From Hahella sp. KA22 (lineage in GTDB: Bacteria > Pseudomonadota > Gammaproteobacteria > Pseudomonadales > Oleiphilaceae), in contig NZ_CP035490.1 in NCBI RefSeq assembly GCF_004135205.1, forward strand, positions 6,563,501 to 6,627,500: DNA of 64,000 nt, in the 5' to 3' direction. Shown one piece after another: positions 16,801-25,293 of the stretch. The stretch's first letter is position 1, and each line of letters begins with the position of its first letter. The translations under genes and the position numbers were made by a program. The notes beneath the pieces are model-generated. The model made no database searches and was not told the DNA's origin. It saw nothing but the letters and a program-made list of their open reading frames with translations.

Positions 16801-18938
16801 CTGGAGATGGCGTCCGGGAATGTTCCGAGACAGGCGCCGCTGCCCTCACAGGGGTGTGTTTCGACATAAAGATCACCAACGTCTGTTGCGGACAACGTCT
16901 TGTTGTATATCTGCACTTCGTCGATACGCCCGCTGAAGTAGCGCACGGAGTAGCCCTGGTCCTGTCCGATCTGCAGCGGATCGGAGTTGGTCAACAACGT
17001 CCCGGTATAGGAAGAGGAGCCGCGCACCACACCATCCACATAGACTCTTTGCGCTCCGCTTTCATAAGTGATGACCACATGACGCCAGGCGTTGGCGACC
17101 ATATTGGCGCCGCTGGTGGTGATCGAACGCGACGTTCCGCTGCTGTCGTTCCACCACCAGTAGATCTCACCGGAACTATCGATATGGAACTCGTAGTTTT
17201 CATCTTTGGAAAGAATGGTTTTCAGTTCCGATGTGGGGATCTGCGTGGGGTATACCCAGGCGCTAACAGTCAGGTTATCGGTGATGTCCAGCAGGTTGTT
17301 ATCGGCGATTTCGATATACTGCGAGCTGCCGTCAAATTCAGCGTAGGCGCAGGTGCCGGGATCACTGGCGATCGCCGGGGCTGCATCCAATGTCTGCGCG
17401 CCGTTATAGGCGCGGCCGCTCAGGTTGTTGCCGCTGGCGTCACTGACTTCGCCGGCGGAGCCGTTCCAGACCTCATCTTCCATGCGCCAGATGGCGATGG
17501 CGGAAAATCCGCACGCACTGGGCGCCCCACGGGCGGCGATGGTCACGTTATCGATGTACATGAACTCATCGTAGTTGTTGTAATTACTGCTGATGCGGAA
17601 GCGAATGCGGGTATTGGCGGAAAGATAAGGCGTCAGATCAATCGTCGCGGTTCCGCTCGCCTCATTGGAATAGGACGCCACCACCGTATAACTGGAGCCG
17701 CCGTTGGCGGAAACCTCCACGCCAAAGCTGTCCGAACCTTCCAGATTGTTGGTGGTGCTGTAACTGTAGGTCAGCGTCGCTGACGAATAGGACGAAAGAT
17801 CCACTTCCCGGTATAACCCGGGATAGCCGAAGCTGAAGTAACCATTAAAGCGGGCTGCGCCTCCGCTAACCCGAACAAAGCCAGAACTGGCGCTGCCGTT
17901 GTCATCCACTTCCTGCCAGCTGCCGCTCCAGGCTCCAGAGCCGCCGCTGTAGCCGCCGGAGCTAAAATCGTCGCTAAAATCTGCGCTGGTGGGATCGTCC
18001 AGACTAAAGGACAGGCTCTGAGTGGGATAGGTGGTTTGCAGCGTATAGGTAACGCCCAAGCTCAACGAACTGGTGGTGAGCAGCACCGTATCTGAGTCCA
18101 CCAGAGACGCGCTCAAGACCGACGCGCCGTTGTCCAGGCTGTAATTGGATACGTCGACCGCCCGCGCCGGCGACACCGGAGCGGCGAAATCCACCGTGAC
18201 CTGGTTGGGCGTCGTACAGCTGGCCGCCGCGGCGGACAAGGCGGGAAACTCCCGCCGCCATAGCAAATCTGTGGCGTCGTTGACGGAAACCGTGTCAAAG
18301 GAGTATTGGGTATAGTCGGAGTTATCCACCTCGATGCCGATGGTCGCGCTGGCGCCATTGGCGTTGTCATTGCCGTATCGGAACAGCACATTGCCGTTTT
18401 CATATAGCACGATTTGCAGGGAGTAACTGGTGCCCGCCCCGTTGTAGCGAGGCACTCCATTCCAGGATGCGACAAAGCGCCGGTTGGGGGCGCTGCCTAA
18501 GGTACTGTATGTGACGCTGCCTCCCAGAGAGGGCTCCAGATCATCCCAATAGCCCAATATGGCCCTGTCGGCGGGCTCTTCATAACCCGGACAAGTACCT
18601 GTACAAGCGCCTTCGATTGGCAGCGCTTCATTGGTGTAGTCTTTATAAAATCCTTGGTCGGCGCCGAAGTGCAATGCGCCGTTGGAGAGAATACGCACCT
18701 GGGTGTAGCCGGTTTGTCCCAGGTAAAACGTAAAACCAATATTCACCAGTTGGAAGTCGTCGTCACGCGGATAACCGGTCAATGAGCTGTCCCGATTCCA
18801 GGTGACGGTCGACGAAGTCGAGTCAAAGGCCGTGCCGGACACCGTTTCCACCACATAGGCGGCATACGTACGCGCGCTGGCGACGCATAAGCAGAACAAC
18901 GCCATGAACGTTAGCAGAGTCTGGCGCCGCCGAAGCAT
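13899..18938 (-). CDS. mshQ: MshQ-like giant pilus-associated adhesin
   Basis: A 1679-aa exported protein at the end of the MSHA operon. It has an N-terminal signal peptide (MLRRRQTLLTFMALFCL to about residue 26), a beta-rich domain with LSNGALHFGADQ, and an Ig-like segment. A LamG/concanavalin-type domain spans about residues 485-695 (EFDGSSQYIEI, LTVSAWVYP, RHVVITYE, FSGRIDEVQIYN). A region follows in which SIGYQ or LGYQ recurs. The DUF6701 C-terminal part ends in DRIIYWREVTQ, a terminus conserved in MshQ proteins. The LamG domain suggests glycan or surface binding at the pilus tip. Its start overlaps the mshP stop by one base. The REP cluster lies downstream. Confidence 0.9.
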   Translation of the reverse strand: MLRRRQTLLTFMALFCLCVASARTYAAYVVETVSGTAFDSTSSTVTWNRDSSLTGYPRDDDFQLVNIGFTFYLGQTGYTQVRILSNGALHFGADQGFYKDYTNEALPIEGACTGTCPGYEEPADRAILGYWDDLEPSLGGSVTYSTLGSAPNRRFVASWNGVPRYNGAGTSYSLQIVLYENGNVLFRYGNDNANGASATIGIEVDNSDYTQYSFDTVSVNDATDLLWRREFPALSAAAASCTTPNQVTVDFAAPVSPARAVDVSNYSLDNGASVLSASLVDSDTVLLTTSSLSLGVTYTLQTTYPTQSLSFSLDDPTSADFSDDFSSGGYSGGSGAWSGSWQEVDDNGSASSGFVRVSGGAARFNGYFSFGYPGLYREVDLSSYSSATLTYSYSTTNNLEGSDSFGVEVSANGGSSYTVVASYSNEASGTATIDLTPYLSANTRIRFRISSNYNNYDEFMYIDNVTIAARGAPSACGFSAIAIWRMEDEVWNGSAGEVSDASGNNLSGRAYNGAQTLDAAPAIASDPGTCAYAEFDGSSQYIEIADNNLLDITDNLTVSAWVYPTQIPTSELKTILSKDENYEFHIDSSGEIYWWWNDSSGTSRSITTSGANMVANAWRHVVITYESGAQRVYVDGVVRGSSSYTGTLLTNSDPLQIGQDQGYSVRYFSGRIDEVQIYNKTLSATDVGDLYVETHPCEGSGACLGTFPDAISSHSTGTISFGYNSQVIDSPDNILEAGTVSVTGSSSVLSCTSTTCVASGGAVDALNPGTFPDTSVYVTDLSVSGAGTLGGATNQYRTVSVSDASVMNVSSAYSEYFINQLSIGYQGKVNLQPGDYWINQLTLGSEVEINVTGSGTARLFVNQSLSIGYQDYLNAPGGSPSNASRLLLYAYGNVIFSSAVTFSGVLYSAGDVSLGYQNKIYGAITAEDVSSNSDVDVTYNSGSVSALDYGALCSVGALNRFIITTGSTASTCLPHTVRIEAQDSSGATLSTYAGTVALSTSRSRGVWAVQTGAGTLSPDPDSSDDGAAAYTFSAADAGVAELTLSNNLAESLTLSATDTDASISGVGGPIQFLDNILYIEENDSLDYDLIAGRRHNFKVSLIAKDPGAAGSCGPVEEYDGGVNLKAWLTRSSADPAGVAPQIVGNSTATLPDSQPASANLNLSFTSGEATFAWDTSDVGAYVLNLRDDSSGLILDESDNPLTIASDNASAPWIVRPFVIRVDAVGNPAATGPSGGAYRKAGADFTLNVGGLLYQTADDLDGDGQADAGADLSGNGLAPAFGNEGETVQLSVSSIAPAPNGALSGDLSLPGGSTLFSGGQASGVYQFSEVGVINLSAVIDDSNYLGAGSARTAKISGASGDIGRFYPAYLAVSANTPTFTPPWACAFTYQDQSFPYDVSPVLTLVGKNVAGATTLNYDAAYFKFSNTLQSNRSYSDASGRSSILSFDSSGASLSLSTGAAYDGSGTLSLSGDVFTYQKTNSPPLADDDPFAANVNLTFAATDLQDSDGACYKTSDADACLDFAITGIAGTEIRYGRLRMENAYGPETSSLELPMYIEHWNGARFVENASDSCTSYSSSPATLAMSSYSGNLNSGETRAEVAGNPGAGGAFASAVYPDGQEVYLTSPGIGNEGTVGLRYNTDLWLRFDWDGDNSLDNPSATATFGQYRGHDRIIYWREVTQ

Positions 18939-19363
18939 CAGTGCGCCCTCACTTCAATGGTGCGTGAGGCCGTTTCATCGCCGCCGCCACAGCTTCCCGT
19001 ACTGCGCAGGGTGAAATAGTCATCCCCGCCAGCGGAGTCCGTCAGGCACACCACCGACGCGGAACATCCCGCCAAACCATCTGCAGTAAAATTTAAATCG
19101 GGAAACCCCACGGAACAATTGTTATCGGTCCCGCCAGCCGGAAATAATCGACCCAACGCCGCCTGTGCGCCGGTTTCCGCCGCATAAAAAGCCCGTGTGG
19201 AGAGAATGTCCATCGACACGCCTTCCGCCGTAGAGCGCTCCAACTCAGTGATCGCCACCACCAATAACCCCAGAATCACGATGACAAACAGCGCCGCAGG
19301 CAAGCCCAGGCCCGCCTGCCGCTGGCGACGTATCGGATGGATGAGGCGACGATCAGGGCACAT
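18938..19363 (-). CDS. mshP: MshP-like pilus biogenesis protein
   Basis: A 141-aa protein with one N-terminal hydrophobic helix (LGLPAALFVIVILGLLVVAI) after a basic leader. It resembles a prepilin, but the usual GFTLIE is replaced by GLGLPA, so the conserved Glu5 is missing, as in other MshP and PilX-like proteins. Four Cys are present. It overlaps mshO by 11 bases and mshQ by one, so translation is probably coupled. MshP is thought to help assemble the minor pilin complex; this is inferred from family and position. Confidence 0.85.
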   Translation of the reverse strand: MCPDRRLIHPIRRQRQAGLGLPAALFVIVILGLLVVAITELERSTAEGVSMDILSTRAFYAAETGAQAALGRLFPAGGTDNNCSVGFPDLNFTADGLAGCSASVVCLTDSAGGDDYFTLRSTGSCGGGDETASRTIEVRAH

Positions 19364-20135
19364 TGCGAATGTTCACCTCCTGCTGGATGTCGAAGCTTTC
19401 ACCGCTATCGGAGACCCGGAAGCTCATCTGCACCACCGCATTGCGCACCAGAGACGACGGGGTGTAATTGAAATCCGTCGTGCCCGCCGCCACCAGATTG
19501 ATCAGCATTTCCCGCACCGCGCCACTGGAAGGAGGCAGGTCCGGCGTGGCGTTGAAACCATAATTCACATAGCGATAAATCGCCGTACCTGACTGGCAGT
19601 AAGCCACTGGCGTTCCCACCAGATACATTCGGCGTGCGGGAGAATCCGTAGGAAACTGGTGATTCGCCGACAAAGTAACTGTGACGTTATCAGAACCCGT
19701 GGGCAGTTGCGCCAGCGCCTCGGATAAAGAGTTGGGCCCCGGACTTTGTGGGTTGTACAGCTCAGTCTGATCAATAGGATAAATAGCCGCTCGTCCAATC
19801 ACCGCGTTATCCAGACGAGCGCCCACTGCGTCAATGCTGGCGGCGGGACTGGAAATGGGAGCGCTGACATAGTCCGTGCCGGCGATCACCGGAATGAACT
19901 CGATGCAACCGCTAGCGACCCGCACCGAATTGGGCAGCGCAGAACGGATCGCGCGCGACATTTTTTCCGCTGCGATCAACCCCGCCGTCGCCATTTGCTG
20001 ACGTTCCGCCGTGTCCACATAACCTCCCACGGTCGCGGTGATAAAACGAGTCACACCCACCGCCAGCACGCTGACGATGACGATGACCATCACCAATTCA
20101 ATCAATGTAAACCCGTGGGAGCGTCCTGTCTTCAT
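19353..20135 (-). CDS. mshO: MshO minor prepilin
   Basis: A 260-aa type IV minor prepilin with leader and helix SHGFTLIELVMVIVIVSVLA, cleaved by PilD after Gly, with Glu5 present. I chose ATG 20135, which follows GAGGCG closely; a TTG at 20147 overlapping the mshD stop is an alternative. The long C-terminal domain is beta-rich with two Cys. It fits MshO by position between mshD and mshP. Confidence 0.88.
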   Translation of the reverse strand: MKTGRSHGFTLIELVMVIVIVSVLAVGVTRFITATVGGYVDTAERQQMATAGLIAAEKMSRAIRSALPNSVRVASGCIEFIPVIAGTDYVSAPISSPAASIDAVGARLDNAVIGRAAIYPIDQTELYNPQSPGPNSLSEALAQLPTGSDNVTVTLSANHQFPTDSPARRMYLVGTPVAYCQSGTAIYRYVNYGFNATPDLPPSSGAVREMLINLVAAGTTDFNYTPSSLVRNAVVQMSFRVSDSGESFDIQQEVNIRNVP

Positions 20136-20143
20136 ACTACGCC

Positions 20144-20647
20144 TCAAAAATTGGCCCGATAGGCGGAAAAGGTCATCGCCGGACCGGAAGGCGGCGTTAT
20201 CGTCACCCTCACCAGCTTGGCGTTCGACGCCGACAAACCAATGTCCGCCCCCGCGCAGGTCACAGACACGCTCACCAGATAGCCGGGATAATTATTAAAA
20301 TCCGCATCAGTCTGCGAGCGCGGCGCTTCATTGACGATGCCGTCGTAGTCGTCCACATCGTCATACTCGTCGCGACTGCCCTCCTCGGTGACGATATTGC
20401 AACTGGTCACTGGCGGCACGCCGCCGGATGGGGTCGCCTCGTCATAACGTTTGCCGAGAATTTCATCCAGATACGCCTGCGCCAATTGAATCGTGCGATT
20501 GCGCAACAGTACGTCACTGCTGCGACCGATGCTGCCGCTCATGGCCGTGACGATCGCCACCAAGGCAATGCCAATCACGATAATGGTGATCACCAGCTCA
20601 ACCAGGGTAACGCCGCGTTGTCGCTCAGGATTCGCAAAAGCCTTCAT
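20144..20647 (-). CDS. mshD: MshD minor prepilin
   Basis: A 167-aa minor prepilin. The cleavage region reads RQRGVTLVELVITIIVIGIA, with Val after the processing Gly rather than Phe, and Glu5 kept. The C-terminal domain has two Cys (TSCNI and VTCAG) that may form the usual disulfide loop. Its start lies 23 bases inside mshC. Confidence 0.88.
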   Translation of the reverse strand: MKAFANPERQRGVTLVELVITIIVIGIALVAIVTAMSGSIGRSSDVLLRNRTIQLAQAYLDEILGKRYDEATPSGGVPPVTSCNIVTEEGSRDEYDDVDDYDGIVNEAPRSQTDADFNNYPGYLVSVSVTCAGADIGLSASNAKLVRVTITPPSGPAMTFSAYRANF

Positions 20648-21146
20648 AGGCGTACCCCAAGGTGGTGATGCAAATCGGGTAAACCGTATCGCCGCTGACG
20701 CAGATGAGCGTGTTGGTTGTTCCGCTGGAGGCAGGATTGATCACGTCGCCATCCTGATTAAAGGTGATGGTCGCCGGCAAAGCGCTTCCCGCACAGGAGG
20801 TGGTGGCGCTCTGGCTCCAGTTGATGCTGACGCCGGAAGCGTCGACATCCCGTTGCGAAACATAGCCGCCCTGAGCCACCACGCCAGAAAAGTCAGCGCC
20901 GGACAGCGACAGGGTCAGAGTGGTGGTGGTTGCCGCGCGGCGGCCAATGGCGACTTGCTCCGCCAAACGCGCCTGAGAAAGGATTTGATCGGCGACCACA
21001 CGGGCCGAATATGCGTCCCGTGTGGCGAAAAGACTAATGGCCGTGACGGACAGAATTCCGAGCAAGATCATCACCATGATCATCTCGATCATGGTGAAAC
21101 CGCTATTGAGAGCTTTGCCTCCCCTTCGCCGTCGGAATACCTTCAC
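20625..21146 (-). CDS. mshC: MshC minor prepilin
   Basis: A 173-aa type IV minor prepilin with a basic leader and NSGFTMIEMIMVMILLGILS, the PilD site and helix. The C-terminal domain carries several Cys, including two within the last 20 residues, and ends LGYAYEGFCES. It follows the major pilin gene after 30 bases and overlaps mshD. Confidence 0.88.
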   Translation of the reverse strand: MKVFRRRRGGKALNSGFTMIEMIMVMILLGILSVTAISLFATRDAYSARVVADQILSQARLAEQVAIGRRAATTTTLTLSLSGADFSGVVAQGGYVSQRDVDASGVSINWSQSATTSCAGSALPATITFNQDGDVINPASSGTTNTLICVSGDTVYPICITTLGYAYEGFCES

Positions 21147-21176
21147 ACACGGACCTGACTCAGCTTAAGGTAACGA

Positions 21177-21635
21177 TCAAGGGCAAGTGGTCGTACCGCC
21201 AATAACAGGAGCGGTATTTGCTGCCGCGGATTGCGCGTAAGTAACGGTACAGTTGGTCGCGACAGTCACGGTAGTGGTTCCGCCCGAGTGGGCGACCGAG
21301 ACATTTCCGCCATCAACTTGCGATGCAGCTTCTATTCCCGTCGCGGTGCCAGCCGGATATCCAAACACGACATCAATCGATGTTCCATCTACAGTCACCG
21401 TACTGGTTGCAGCCTGATCATCGCAAGTTGTAGTAGCCAAACAAGCGGCATGAATAATCGCTGATGCTGACCTTACTGACCCTTCTATGCCGGAGCGGGT
21501 CGCCGCCTCAGCCTGAGAAGATAAATCCGCAAATTTCGGCAGTGCAAACGCCGCCAGTATTCCCAGAATAACGATAACCATGACCAGCTCGATCAGCGTA
21601 AAGCCCGACTGCTGTGTCTTTATCTGCTTTTGCAT
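21177..21635 (-). CDS. mshA: MSHA major pilin-like prepilin
   Basis: A 152-aa type IVa prepilin with a short leader (MQKQIKTQQSG), then FTLIELVMVIVILGILAAFA, and a beta domain rich in Thr, Ala and Val. It contains a Cys pair in ACLATTTCDD and another near the C-terminus (NCTV and TTCP). It is the only gene of major-pilin type here. Vibrio has both mshB and mshA at this position, so this may be the sole main subunit. A strong GGAGGG lies upstream, and the 84-base gap to mshF is the widest in the operon, so an internal promoter is possible. Confidence 0.9.
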   Translation of the reverse strand: MQKQIKTQQSGFTLIELVMVIVILGILAAFALPKFADLSSQAEAATRSGIEGSVRSASAIIHAACLATTTCDDQAATSTVTVDGTSIDVVFGYPAGTATGIEAASQVDGGNVSVAHSGGTTTVTVATNCTVTYAQSAAANTAPVIGGTTTCP

Positions 21636-21719
21636 AGTTGTCCCTCCACGAGAACATATAAGCTTTTAATCAAGTATAGACGCCAAGTTATTCTTCTGTT
21701 TGTAAAATAGTTAAATATT

Positions 21720-22289
21720 TCAATCGTTATCAGCGCTTTTGCGTTGTATGGACAGCCTCACTTCGCCGCTTTCGGCGTTATACAGCAATGAAAAAAAGTC
21801 CTTCCCCTGTACGCCAATCTGATAGGCGCAAACCGTTCCTACAGCCAATGCTTCCACCTTCTCCTGCAAGGCCGCCTCCGTTGCGCCGCTGCGGCGCAAC
21901 AGCAGTGTGGAATACAAACGCCGGCAGCTTTCATCCGTCATCGCCGCCGCTACGGGATGGCTATCGCCAACATCGACCGGCCACCCCTGCGCGTTCATTC
22001 TCAATATGCCGCCGCCCTGTTCCTGAAAATCTTCGGGACTGAAATCCGCCCCCGCCGCCAGCGTCCCCAACTCAACCGAGTCTGAGCGTCCGCCTTTCGC
22101 CAGCCAGGTGGTATGGGCCAGTCGCAAACTGGTGAGAAACGCGGCCTTCAGCTGCTGCGCGCGCAACTCGCCGGCGTTATCCACCAGGTTATCCATGGAA
22201 CGCAGAAACACAGCTATCAGCACAGCGATCAGCGCTCCAATCAACCATATCTCCACTCGCAGAAACTGGTTCAGCCAACGTCCCGCCAT
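21720..22289 (-). CDS. mshF: MshF-like pilus biogenesis protein
   Basis: A 189-aa protein with one N-terminal membrane helix (VEIWLIGALIAVLIAVFL) and a periplasmic domain. It has no prepilin cleavage site. Identified as MshF by its place between mshG and the pilin gene and by size; sequence conservation in this family is weak. It follows mshG by two bases, so translation is likely coupled. Confidence 0.75.
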   Translation of the reverse strand: MAGRWLNQFLRVEIWLIGALIAVLIAVFLRSMDNLVDNAGELRAQQLKAAFLTSLRLAHTTWLAKGGRSDSVELGTLAAGADFSPEDFQEQGGGILRMNAQGWPVDVGDSHPVAAAMTDESCRRLYSTLLLRRSGATEAALQEKVEALAVGTVCAYQIGVQGKDFFSLLYNAESGEVRLSIQRKSADND

Positions 22290-22291
22290 GA

Positions 22292-23521
22292 TTATTTACC
22301 CAGCGCCGCCTGCCCCAGACTCCACATGGGCAGAAACACGCCCAGCGCCAGAATCAGCACCATCACGCCCATCACCACCAAAAGAATGGGCTCAATGGAT
22401 TCCGCCAGGCGTTTCAGGGAGTATTCAATTTCCTCGTCATAGAAATTCGCCACTTCCACCAGCAGACTGTCCACTGCGCCGGTTTCCTCTCCCACCGCCA
22501 GCATCTGCATGACCAATGGCGAGAACATGTTGGTGGCGCGCGCCGTACGCACCAGGGTGTCGCCGCGCTCAATACCGTTGCGCATGTCGGCAATAGCGGA
22601 GCCCACATATTTGTTGTCCACCGCTTCCGCCACCAGGGTCAGCGCGGAAGTCACCGGTAGCCCCGCCGCCAGCATCATAGAAAAGTTACGGGAGAAGCGG
22701 GACAACGCCACCAGTTCAAACAAAGGACCGACGATGGGAATACGCAGCTTGAAACGGTCCCAGCGATAGGCGCCCTGAGGCGTTTTTTTCCAGCGGATGA
22801 ATCCATAAATCGCGGCCGCCAACCCCGCCGCCACGAACCAGCCGTAATTGATCAGAAAGCTGGACGTCGCCACCAGAATCTTGGTGGGTAGCGGCAGGTC
22901 GGCGCCGAATTTGGCGAATACGCCGGCGAAGGCGGGAATCACGAAAAAGTTAACCACCAGTAGCGCAATGGTGATCGCCACCACCACCATGATGGGATAT
23001 CGCACCGCCTGCGCCACCCGCTTACGGGTATCTCGCTCCAGCTCGATATTTTCCCCCAGCTGACGAAATGACTCTTCCAGTTGCCCGGTGTTTTCTCCCA
23101 CCAGAATCATGGAGACGAACAATTCATTGAAGGTGCGGGGATGGGCGCGCATGGCGGTAGCCAGATTCACCCCGCCCTCCAGACGCCGCGCCACATCGTC
23201 CAGCACTTCCGCCAGTGTCTCGGAGCGAGTAGACTCCGCCAACCCGCGAATAGCGCGAATAATAGGAATACCGGCGCGACTGAGCGCATGCATCTGACGA
23301 CAGAGAATCACCAGCTCATCCAGCGTCACTTTTTTACGGAAGATGGGCAGTTTCTTCAGCCACAGCAGCACATCAGTTTGCGCTTCCTGTTCCTGAATGC
23401 TGGTGGGCGTCACGCCTTTGCGCAGCAGTTCATTCGCCAGCGCCTCCCGGTTGACGGCCTCCTGCACGCCTTCGATCAGCGCGCCCTTGCTGTCCCGCCC
23501 TTTGAATGCAAAATTCGCCAC
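22292..23521 (-). CDS. mshG: MshG inner-membrane platform protein (type II secretion F family)
   Basis: A 409-aa PilC/GspF-like protein. It has two repeated T2SF domains with four-helix bundles, LDELVILCRQMHALSRAGIP near residue 70 and LSRFSRNFSMMLAAGLPV near 275, and membrane helices near 170, 220 and 385. It is the inner-membrane platform on which the MshE ATPase acts. I chose GTG 23521 (VANFAFKG) because mshE ends at 23523 and GGAG lies upstream; the frame extends upstream but that part is read inside mshE. Confidence 0.92.
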   Translation of the reverse strand: MANFAFKGRDSKGALIEGVQEAVNREALANELLRKGVTPTSIQEQEAQTDVLLWLKKLPIFRKKVTLDELVILCRQMHALSRAGIPIIRAIRGLAESTRSETLAEVLDDVARRLEGGVNLATAMRAHPRTFNELFVSMILVGENTGQLEESFRQLGENIELERDTRKRVAQAVRYPIMVVVAITIALLVVNFFVIPAFAGVFAKFGADLPLPTKILVATSSFLINYGWFVAAGLAAAIYGFIRWKKTPQGAYRWDRFKLRIPIVGPLFELVALSRFSRNFSMMLAAGLPVTSALTLVAEAVDNKYVGSAIADMRNGIERGDTLVRTARATNMFSPLVMQMLAVGEETGAVDSLLVEVANFYDEEIEYSLKRLAESIEPILLVVMGVMVLILALGVFLPMWSLGQAALGK

Positions 23522-23522
23522 G

Positions 23523-25259
23523 TCAGCTGAACTCCAAATGGCTCGGTGAGTGCGGCAGATCGCCCAGCGACGCCGAAATGCGGAACACTTCATCCAGTGT
23601 GGTGACGCCTTCACGCGCATAGTCCAACGCGCTGAGCGCGAGTGGGCGGTAATGCAGCGAACGTCTGGCGGCGTGAGTGAAAGCGCTCTGGTCATTCTTA
23701 CGCAGCGCGTCCAATAGCGCGTCGCTCATTTCCAGTAGTTCGTAGACCCCGATACGACCGCGATAACCGGAGTTGCCGCATTGATAACAGCCTGCGCCCT
23801 TGAAGAAATGCGTGGGCAGGGATTCCTGCGTCATGGCGTGCAGCCAGATTTTCTCCTGTTCACTGGCCTGATAGGGCTGCTTGCAGTTATCGCAAATACG
23901 TTTCACCAGACGCTGCGCCACCACCGCCGTCAGCGCACTGGCCACCAGGTAGGGTTCCGCGCCCATGTCGATCAGGCGCATGGCGCTGGAGATGGAATCG
24001 TTGGTGTGCAGCGTGGATAACACAAAGTGACCGGTCATGGCGGCGCGCAAACCGATTTCAGCGGTTTCCTGATCGCGCATTTCTCCCACCAGCACCACAT
24101 CCGGGTCTTGCCGCAGCGCGGCGCGCAGCACCGACGCAAAGTCCAATCCGATTTTTGGATTCACCTGCACCTGGGTCACCCGGGGCAAGCGGTATTCCAC
24201 CGGGTCTTCCGCAGTGATGACCTTCACTTCCGGTCGATTTAACTCCGTCAAGGCGCCGTACAGCGTGGTGGTTTTGCCGCTGCCGGTAGGCCCGGTAACC
24301 AGCAGAATGCCATGGGGCCGTTTGATCAGAATGCGTAGCCTGTCCAGCAGTTTTTTCGGCATCCCGGTGGCTTCCAGGTTCAACATGCCTTCGGTCTGAT
24401 CCAGCAAACGCATGACCACCGACTCGCCATACTGCACCGGCATGGTGGACAGACGCACATCGATGGAGCGGCCTTTAACCCGCACGTTAAAACGGCCGTC
24501 CTGGGGCAGACGTTTTTCGGAAATATTAAGGCCTGACATCAGTTTCAGACGCAGCACCAGCGCCGCGTTGACGCGCCTCTCCTTCATCACCTGTTCGTGC
24601 AGCACGCCGTCGATACGCTGACGCAGACGCACCACGTTTTCGTCCGGTTCGATGTGAATATCTGATGCGCGCGCCACCACGGCGTCTTCAAATATGGATT
24701 GCAACAGACGCACCACCGGCGCTTCGGTGTCATCGCCCCCCGCCGCCAGTTCCGCCAGGTCAAAGGCGTCTTCGCCCAACTCATCTTCCAGTTCGCCGGC
24801 GATGCTGGCGATTTCCTCCGTGCGCCGATACACCAGATCCAGCGTGTCCAGCAGCTCGCTTTCGCGAACTACCGCCTGGCGTATGGGTTGTTTCAGCACC
24901 CGCACCAGTTCGTCGTAGCCGAAGATATCCATGGGGTCCGACATGCCCACCAGCAACTCGCCTTTCTCTTCCGACAGCACAATCGCGCGGAAACGGCGCG
25001 CGGCGGTTTCCGGCAGGCGTTTGATCAGCTCCTGATTGAATTGGTAATGGCGCAGTTGCACGAAAGGAATCCCCATTTGCTGCGATAGAAAACGCAGCAG
25101 GCTGTCCTCGTCCATATACCCCAAGTCAATCAGGGTGCGGCCGAGCTTGCGGCCCGCCTTCTTCTGCTCGCTCAGCGCCGTCATCAATTGCTCTTCCGTG
25201 ATGACGCCGTTTTGCACCAGCAAATCGCCCAAACGTATTTTCTTTTTCGGTTCGACCAT
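23523..25259 (-). CDS. mshE: MshE pilus extension ATPase with c-di-GMP-binding N-terminus
   Basis: A 578-aa GspE/PilB-type ATPase that drives pilus extension. The N-terminus has two copies of the MshEN motif: RLGDLLVQNGVITEEQ from residue 9 and KLGRTLIDLGYMDEDSLL from residue 38, each ending in L...Q. In Vibrio cholerae MshE these motifs bind c-di-GMP. The ATPase core has Walker A TGPTGSGKTTTLYG near 325, an Asp box ITAEDPVEY, Walker B DPDVVLVGEMRD and a His box. A zinc-type Cys set (ICDNC, CYQC) follows. It lies between mshN and mshG. Regulation by c-di-GMP is inferred from the motif. Confidence 0.95.
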   Translation of the reverse strand: MVEPKKKIRLGDLLVQNGVITEEQLMTALSEQKKAGRKLGRTLIDLGYMDEDSLLRFLSQQMGIPFVQLRHYQFNQELIKRLPETAARRFRAIVLSEEKGELLVGMSDPMDIFGYDELVRVLKQPIRQAVVRESELLDTLDLVYRRTEEIASIAGELEDELGEDAFDLAELAAGGDDTEAPVVRLLQSIFEDAVVARASDIHIEPDENVVRLRQRIDGVLHEQVMKERRVNAALVLRLKLMSGLNISEKRLPQDGRFNVRVKGRSIDVRLSTMPVQYGESVVMRLLDQTEGMLNLEATGMPKKLLDRLRILIKRPHGILLVTGPTGSGKTTTLYGALTELNRPEVKVITAEDPVEYRLPRVTQVQVNPKIGLDFASVLRAALRQDPDVVLVGEMRDQETAEIGLRAAMTGHFVLSTLHTNDSISSAMRLIDMGAEPYLVASALTAVVAQRLVKRICDNCKQPYQASEQEKIWLHAMTQESLPTHFFKGAGCYQCGNSGYRGRIGVYELLEMSDALLDALRKNDQSAFTHAARRSLHYRPLALSALDYAREGVTTLDEVFRISASLGDLPHSPSHLEFS

Positions 25260-25293
25260 AATTACTCTCTATCTCTCCGCTGCGCTTGCGGTG

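Noticed and set aside
23522-23695. Longer start for mshG
   Set aside because: The extra segment is read inside mshE in another frame, and the GTG at 23521 gives the usual MshG length.
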